Below are positions 18,460 to 22,051 of a stretch of 22,051 nucleotides of DNA, piece by piece. Origin of the DNA: JBEKEX01 sp050013615 (lineage in GTDB: Bacteria > Chloroflexota > Anaerolineae > Anaerolineales > Anaerolineaceae); NCBI GenBank assembly GCA_050013615.1, contig JBEKEX010000029.1, positions 1 through 22,051 on the forward strand, in the 5' to 3' direction. The notes under the pieces were generated by a model. That model was not told the DNA's origin, ran no database searches, and saw only the letters and a program-made list of their open reading frames with translations. A program made the translations under genes and the position numbers. How positions within the stretch are numbered: the stretch's first letter is position 1; each line of letters starts with the position of its first letter.

Positions 18460-18729
18460 ATGACGAACTGGATTGCGCGCATCTCGGGAAAAGAGCCCGC
18501 CAGCGCCAGTAAAGCGAAAGAACGGCTGAAGCTCGTGTTGATCCACGACCGGACCGATCTCACCACGGAGGCTTTGGAGAATCTCAAGAATGATCTGCTC
18601 GAGGTGATTTCGCGTTACGTTGCCATCGACCCGTCAGCGGTCAAAATTTCCATGGCCCAGGAGGGGAGGGAACAACGTTTAGTGGCGGATGTCCCAATCA
18701 AGGCGACGGTCCGCCGGAAGATCAATTAG
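18460..18729 (+). CDS. minE: Cell division topological specificity factor MinE
   Basis: Stimulates the MinD ATPase and so restricts the inhibitor to places away from the division site. 89 residues, normal for MinE. The anti-MinCD segment (about 18-34) reads ASKAKERLKLVLIHDRTD, equal to the family's 'AKERLQIVLAHDR' pattern, and the dimerisation part has LKNDLLEVISRYVAIDP. GGAGGG lies 7 nt before the ATG. It directly follows minD and is followed 6 nt later by rodA. Confidence 0.96.
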   Translation: MTNWIARISGKEPASASKAKERLKLVLIHDRTDLTTEALENLKNDLLEVISRYVAIDPSAVKISMAQEGREQRLVADVPIKATVRRKIN

Positions 18730-18735
18730 GCAGGT

Positions 18736-19827
18736 ATGTTCAGAAGAGAAGTATGGCGTAATTTCGATTATTGGTTGTTTGGAGCGGTCGCTTTCCTGTG
18801 CGTTTTCGGCATCATGATGATCCGGTCGGCCATTGCGGGGAACACAGATTTGGCCGATTCTCCATCGCGACAGGCGCTTTTTGTTGGGGTTGGCCTGGTA
18901 ATAATCCTGGCGCTTTCGCTGATCGACTACCGCTATTGGGCCTCGCTGACACGCGTCCTGTACGTCTTTGCCATTGTTTTCCTGATGCTTATTTTCGTGT
19001 TCGCCAAGGCCCGCTTTGGGGCAGCGCGATGGCTGAACGTCGGTACCTTCCTGATCCAACCTGCCGAGATCGGCAAGATCGTCATGATCCTGGTGTTGGC
19101 AAACTACTTCGACAACCACCAAGACTCACCTAAAAATCTGCGCTGGATAATTGGCAGCCTGGTCCCCACCGCGTTCATGGTATTGTGGATATTGCTGCAA
19201 CCCAATTTGAGCACTTCCATCGTGATCATGGTGATCTGGTTTGCCATGCTGTGGATCAGCGGGCTACCCACGAAATACCTGGTCATTTTTATCATCGCCC
19301 TGGTATTGCTGGCGGCGGTCATTTTTCCTTTCTTGCAGGAATACCAGCAGGCACGCATCCTGACCTTCTTTTTCCCCGAGCAAAATGCGCGTTATGGCAA
19401 TACTTATAATGTCGATCAGGCGCTGGTCTCCATCGGCTCCGGCGGGTTGTTCGGAGAGGGATACGGCCACGGTACCCAAGTCCAATTGCGCTTCCTGAAA
19501 GTCAGGCATTCCGACTTCATTTTTTCCTCGATGGCGGAAGAGTTCGGTTTCGTGGGGACGGCCATCGTTGTGGCATTGATGATTTTTGTCGTTTTCAGGT
19601 GTTTTCGTGCCGCGCGCTTGGCCAGGGACCAATTCGGGGCGCTGATCGCTTATGGGTTTGGCATACTCATCTTTTTCCAAATGGCGGTCAACATCGGCGT
19701 CAACTTGAACCTGATGCCGGTCACCGGACTGACATTGCCGTTCATCAGCTACGGGGGAAGTTCATTGATCTCGCTGGCCATTGGTATTGGGCTGGTCGAA
19801 AGTGTCCTTGTCCGCAAAAAGCTGTAA
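18736..19827 (+). CDS. rodA: Peptidoglycan glycosyltransferase RodA (SEDS family)
   Basis: Polytopic SEDS polymerase that makes glycan strands for lateral growth, working with PBP2 encoded four genes upstream. 363 residues and about ten membrane segments. Family sequence includes ARFGAARWLNVGTFLIQPAE (92-111), QPNLSTS (155-161), KVRHSDFIFSSMAEEFGFVG (255-274, with the SEDS catalytic-site Asp at about 260) and GLTLPFISYGGSSL near the C-terminus. RodA rather than FtsW is chosen because of the linkage with mreBCD and PBP2. Weak Shine-Dalgarno sequence (GGCAGG); likely coupled to minE. No clear terminator follows. Confidence 0.94.
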   Translation: MFRREVWRNFDYWLFGAVAFLCVFGIMMIRSAIAGNTDLADSPSRQALFVGVGLVIILALSLIDYRYWASLTRVLYVFAIVFLMLIFVFAKARFGAARWLNVGTFLIQPAEIGKIVMILVLANYFDNHQDSPKNLRWIIGSLVPTAFMVLWILLQPNLSTSIVIMVIWFAMLWISGLPTKYLVIFIIALVLLAAVIFPFLQEYQQARILTFFFPEQNARYGNTYNVDQALVSIGSGGLFGEGYGHGTQVQLRFLKVRHSDFIFSSMAEEFGFVGTAIVVALMIFVVFRCFRAARLARDQFGALIAYGFGILIFFQMAVNIGVNLNLMPVTGLTLPFISYGGSSLISLAIGIGLVESVLVRKKL

Positions 19828-19830
19828 GCA

Positions 19831-19860
19831 TTCGCAATTCCCGGACAAATCATTTATAAT
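19831..19860 (+). promoter_or_regulatory. Promoter of gltX
   Basis: TTCGCA (19831-19836), an 18-nt spacer and a perfect TATAAT (19855-19860) lie just after rodA; the transcript would start near 19867, about 32 nt before the gltX ATG, and carries AGGAG at the right spacing. Confidence 0.6.
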
Positions 19861-19898
19861 GGGGTTCCATCTTTTTGCACTGAAGCCTTAGGAGCGAT

Positions 19899-21380
19899 AT
19901 GACAGAAAAGCCAGTTCGTGCTCGTTTTGCGCCTTCTCCGACCGGGCATTTACACCTGGGCGGGGCGCGCACTGCACTTTATTCCTATCTTTTGGCACGC
20001 CAAACGGGAGGAACATTCATTTTACGCATCGAGGATACCGACCGCAAGCGTTCCGTCGAAGGCGCCGAGCAGGAGATTTGCGACTGCCTTAGATGGCTGG
20101 GCATTCAATGGGACGAAGGGCCGGATATTGGCGGTCCCTATGGACCTTACCGCCAGTCGGACCGTAAGGAAATCTATCAGAAATACGCCGAACAACTGGT
20201 CGAGGAAGGCAAGGCATTCTATTGCTTTTGCACTTCGGAACGGCTGGAGCGCGTGCGGCAGGAGCAACAAAAGCGAAAGATGCCGCCGCATTACGACGGC
20301 ACCTGTCGGAATATTCCCCTGGAAGAAGCCCGGCAACGGGTGGCTGCCGGCGAGAAATACGTGATCCGCTTCAAGACTCCTAAAGAAGGGACGACCACCG
20401 CCCACGACCTGCTGCGCGGCGACATCACGGTCGAGAACCGCACGGTGGATGACTATATTTTGGTGAAATCGGATGGCTGGGCGCTGTATCACCTGGCGGC
20501 CATGGTGGATGACCACGAGATGCAGATCACCCACGTGATCCGCGGTGCGGAATGGCTGTCGACCTTCCCTCTGCACGCCATGGTGGTGAGGGCTTTCGGC
20601 TGGGAAGAGCCGGTGTGGGTGCACCTCTCCGTATTCCTGAAACCCAGCGGTAAGGGCAAAATGAGCAAGCGCGACGCCGCCGACCTGATGAAAGATGGCT
20701 ATTCGATCTTTGTCAAAGACATGGAATCCATGGGGTATCTGCCCGAAGCCGTGGTGAACTGGATCAGCCTGATGGGGTGGAGCTACGACGACCACACCGA
20801 GCTGTTTTCGATGAAAGATTTGATCGAGAAGTTCAACCTGGCGCACCTGAACCCGGCGCCGGCATCGATCAATTTCACCAAGCTGGACCATTTCAACGGG
20901 CTGCACATCCGCGGCCTGCAACTGCCGGACCTGGCAAAGCGCATCAAGCCCTTCTTCGTCGCCAAAGGCTATTCACCCGATGACGCCACGCTGCTAAAGA
21001 TCGCCCCCATCATCCAGGAGCGCATTGCCACGCTGGACGAGGTGGTGGATATGGCCGGGTTCTTCTTCAAGGACGACATTCAGCCGGACGGCGCCGAGCT
21101 GGTGGCCAAGGGGCTGACGGCTGCCCAATCGGCGAATGTGGTGAAGCAGGTGCTGGCCATTTTGGAAGGCCTGCCGGACGTGGCCGTACAGAACGCCGAA
21201 CCGCCGCTGCGCGCCCTGGTGGAGAAACTGGGGCTGAGCGCTGGGCAGGTGTTCGGCATCATGCGCATGGCCATCACCGGGCAAAAGATCAGCCCGCCGC
21301 TGTTCGAGAGCATGGAGATCATCGGCAAGGAGAAAGTCGTCGCCCGGCTGCATCACGCGCTCGAACTGCTCGAAAAATAG
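19899..21380 (+). CDS. gltX: Glutamate--tRNA ligase
   Basis: Class I aminoacyl-tRNA synthetase that loads glutamate on tRNA-Glu, and in many bacteria without GlnRS also on tRNA-Gln. 493 residues, normal length. The N-terminus has RFAPSPTGHLHLGGARTAL (9-27) with the HIGH-type motif HLGG (19-22). The KMSKS-type motif is KGKMSKR (252-258). Cys109, Cys111 and Cys136 (YCFC..YDGTC) match the zinc-site region of some GluRS enzymes. The C-terminal anticodon-binding helical domain (about 330-493) is complete. The ATG is supported by AGGAG and by the conserved start. No terminator follows; tRNA-Gln begins 63 nt downstream with its own promoter. Confidence 0.97.
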   Translation: MTEKPVRARFAPSPTGHLHLGGARTALYSYLLARQTGGTFILRIEDTDRKRSVEGAEQEICDCLRWLGIQWDEGPDIGGPYGPYRQSDRKEIYQKYAEQLVEEGKAFYCFCTSERLERVRQEQQKRKMPPHYDGTCRNIPLEEARQRVAAGEKYVIRFKTPKEGTTTAHDLLRGDITVENRTVDDYILVKSDGWALYHLAAMVDDHEMQITHVIRGAEWLSTFPLHAMVVRAFGWEEPVWVHLSVFLKPSGKGKMSKRDAADLMKDGYSIFVKDMESMGYLPEAVVNWISLMGWSYDDHTELFSMKDLIEKFNLAHLNPAPASINFTKLDHFNGLHIRGLQLPDLAKRIKPFFVAKGYSPDDATLLKIAPIIQERIATLDEVVDMAGFFFKDDIQPDGAELVAKGLTAAQSANVVKQVLAILEGLPDVAVQNAEPPLRALVEKLGLSAGQVFGIMRMAITGQKISPPLFESMEIIGKEKVVARLHHALELLEK

Positions 21381-21398
21381 CGACTCGCAGCACATTCC

Positions 21399-21427
21399 TT
21401 GCTATCCCAATATAAAAGTGGTAGAAT
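21399..21427 (+). promoter_or_regulatory. Promoter of tRNA-Gln
   Basis: TTGCTA (21399-21404), 17-nt spacer and TAGAAT (21422-21427) preceded by TGG (extended -10). The transcript would start near 21434, about 10 nt before the mature tRNA. Confidence 0.7.
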
Positions 21428-21443
21428 ACCGCTCGCAAGTCGT

Positions 21444-21517
21444 TGGGGGCTCGTCTAATGGCAGGACAGCAGACTCTGGATCTGCTTGTAGAGGTTCGAA
21501 TCCTTTGCCCCCAGCCA
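21444..21517 (+). tRNA. tRNA-Gln (anticodon CTG)
   Basis: Cloverleaf with acceptor TGGGGGC/GCCCCCA (7 bp), short D arm, anticodon stem GCAGA/TCTGC with loop CTCTGGA (anticodon CTG), and T arm with GGTTCGAATCC. The discriminator base is G (21514) and CCA is encoded (21515-21517). It follows gltX on the same strand. Confidence 0.95.
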
Positions 21518-21524
21518 TACACTT

Positions 21525-21573
21525 ATACCCGTTATTTATGGTGATTGTTGACATAGGTGGCGGGTATTTTTTT
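21525..21573 (+). terminator. Terminator after tRNA-Gln
   Basis: ATACCCG (21525-21531) pairs with CGGGTAT (21561-21567) around a 29-nt loop and is followed by a run of Ts, 8 nt after the tRNA. Confidence 0.6.
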
Positions 21574-21633
21574 ACCTGTTTTCGAGTATTTTTCACGGGT
21601 TTGTTGTCCTTAATTTTGCGACTCAGTTATCCA

Positions 21634-21825
21634 TTACTGTTCTATGTAGAACGCATCATCGATCTCTGGAACGCTTAGATTCCATCCAGCGACGCTCGTA
21701 TAACCATAAGTCCCCGTGACAGTCCCGTAAACCTTTAAGTAACTTCCCTTATAGACACCCGAAATAGGCTGAGCGAATTGGATATAAACATTATCATAAG
21801 TGTCCAATTCGCCCAATATTTCCAT
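21634..21825 (-). pseudogene. Truncated OB-fold-like ORF (C-terminal fragment)
   Basis: A 63-residue frame whose sequence (VYIQFAQPISGVYKGSYLKV, then VTGTYGYTSVAGWNLSVPEI and FYIEQ) looks like the C-terminal OB-like domain (tRNA_anti-like type) found at the end of secreted hypothetical proteins, where the pattern 'YG..YG.Y.Y.S..G..I.IPEI....IE' is common. There is an in-frame stop six codons before the ATG and no Shine-Dalgarno sequence, so the 5' part is missing. It is probably a remnant from DNA rearranged by the neighbouring element. Assignment to the fold is from memory of the pattern, not from a search. Confidence 0.4.
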
Positions 21826-21867
21826 ATCTGAAATAACACGTTACTCTTTCAAATCCATTGTCAGGCA

Positions 21868-22051
21868 TTATCCCCACCCCGCGCTTTGATTCATCAAGTT
21901 CATTTGATCGGTTACGGACCGATGGACGACTTTCGGAACGTAGCCCACCGCAAAGGTTCTGAAGGCATCCGCGCCATGGGAACACCAATTATGCAGAGGA
22001 TGGTTGCCCATTTTCTTCTTTTCCTCGTCATATTCGGTCTGGTAGCCTTCA
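21868..22051 (-). CDS. Phage terminase large subunit, C-terminal part only
   Basis: The gene enters from the right edge of the window; 60 codons and the stop are visible. The sequence begins EGYQTEYDEEKKKMGN and contains HPLHNWCSHGADAFRTFAVG, which closely follows the 'PLHDWASHAADAFRYLA' end of the nuclease domain of phage terminase large subunits (the motor that packages DNA into the capsid). The last ~20 residues (VVHRSVTDQMNLMNQSAGWG) are a normal variable tail. It is on the minus strand, facing the tRNA-Gln gene about 350 nt away, and its presence suggests that a prophage or related element occupies the DNA to the right. Whether the element is intact cannot be seen. Confidence 0.65.
   Translation of the reverse strand, partial: EGYQTEYDEEKKKMGNHPLHNWCSHGADAFRTFAVGYVPKVVHRSVTDQMNLMNQSAGWG

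Noticed and set aside
17904..18587. Open frames on the minus strand across minD and minE
   Set aside because: They overlap the clear minD and minE genes on the opposite strand, have no ribosome-binding site and no recognisable protein pattern.
20022..20921. Open frame of 299 codons on the minus strand inside gltX
   Set aside because: It is antisense to a complete gltX with all motifs; the translation is His/Gln/Val-rich with no domain and is a usual shadow of GC-rich coding DNA.
21418..21678. 86-codon plus-strand open frame over tRNA-Gln
   Set aside because: It reads through the tRNA and its terminator (GGSSNGRTADS and GSNPLPPA are typical tRNA artefacts).

Overview
The window looks like chromosomal DNA of a bacterium of the phylum Chloroflexota, probably class Anaerolineae. 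This is inferred from gene content and protein style (a Gln/Leu/Ile-rich shape operon mreBCD-PBP2-minCDE-rodA, an extended LivM, peptide-type radical SAM enzymes). No rRNA or other taxonomic marker is present, so the placement is tentative.

Left part (1-6200), mostly minus strand. The window opens in the first 54 codons of a membrane protein with a good sigma-70 promoter and almost no 5' leader. Then comes a complete branched-chain amino acid (HAAT/Liv) ABC transporter operon, read right to left: substrate-binding lipoprotein, permeases LivH and LivM, ATPases LivG and LivF. Several genes overlap, and a hairpin follows livF. Upstream of the binding protein lie a possible 22-codon leader ORF, a strong two-way terminator and a small one-TM protein.

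Middle part (6200-12140), minus strand. The compact operon here is the most interesting part of the window. Its order of transcription is: a small membrane zinc-ribbon protein; a secreted, membrane-anchored DUF2207-like protein that ends in a striking alternating Cys-Ala tail, (CA)4-G-(CA)3-GGGR; a radical SAM/SPASM enzyme with a PqqD-like N-terminal domain; a paralogue of that enzyme that has lost every cluster cysteine yet keeps the fold motifs (a pseudo-rSAM); and a SAM-dependent methyltransferase. This looks like a peptide- or protein-modification system in which the Cys-Ala tail is the likely target. I know of no description of this exact arrangement. A tRNA-Pro(GGG) with a terminator follows. 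A diverged second copy of the tRNA 3' end plus terminator lies next to a frameshifted membrane-protein remnant, so this spot has been rearranged.

Right part (12290-21517), plus strand. A housekeeping cell-shape and division operon, mreB-mreC-mreD-mrdA(PBP2)-minC-minD-minE-rodA, starts from an extended -10 promoter and a TTG start codon. It builds the lateral cell wall (MreBCD, PBP2, RodA) and places the septum (MinCDE). gltX (glutamyl-tRNA synthetase) follows with its own promoter, then tRNA-Gln(CTG) with promoter and terminator.

Right edge (21574-22051). Beyond the tRNA-Gln terminator the sequence changes character. There is a truncated OB-fold-like ORF and the C-terminal end of what looks like a phage terminase large subunit, both on the minus strand. 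The window therefore seems to end inside a prophage or other integrated element next to tRNA-Gln.
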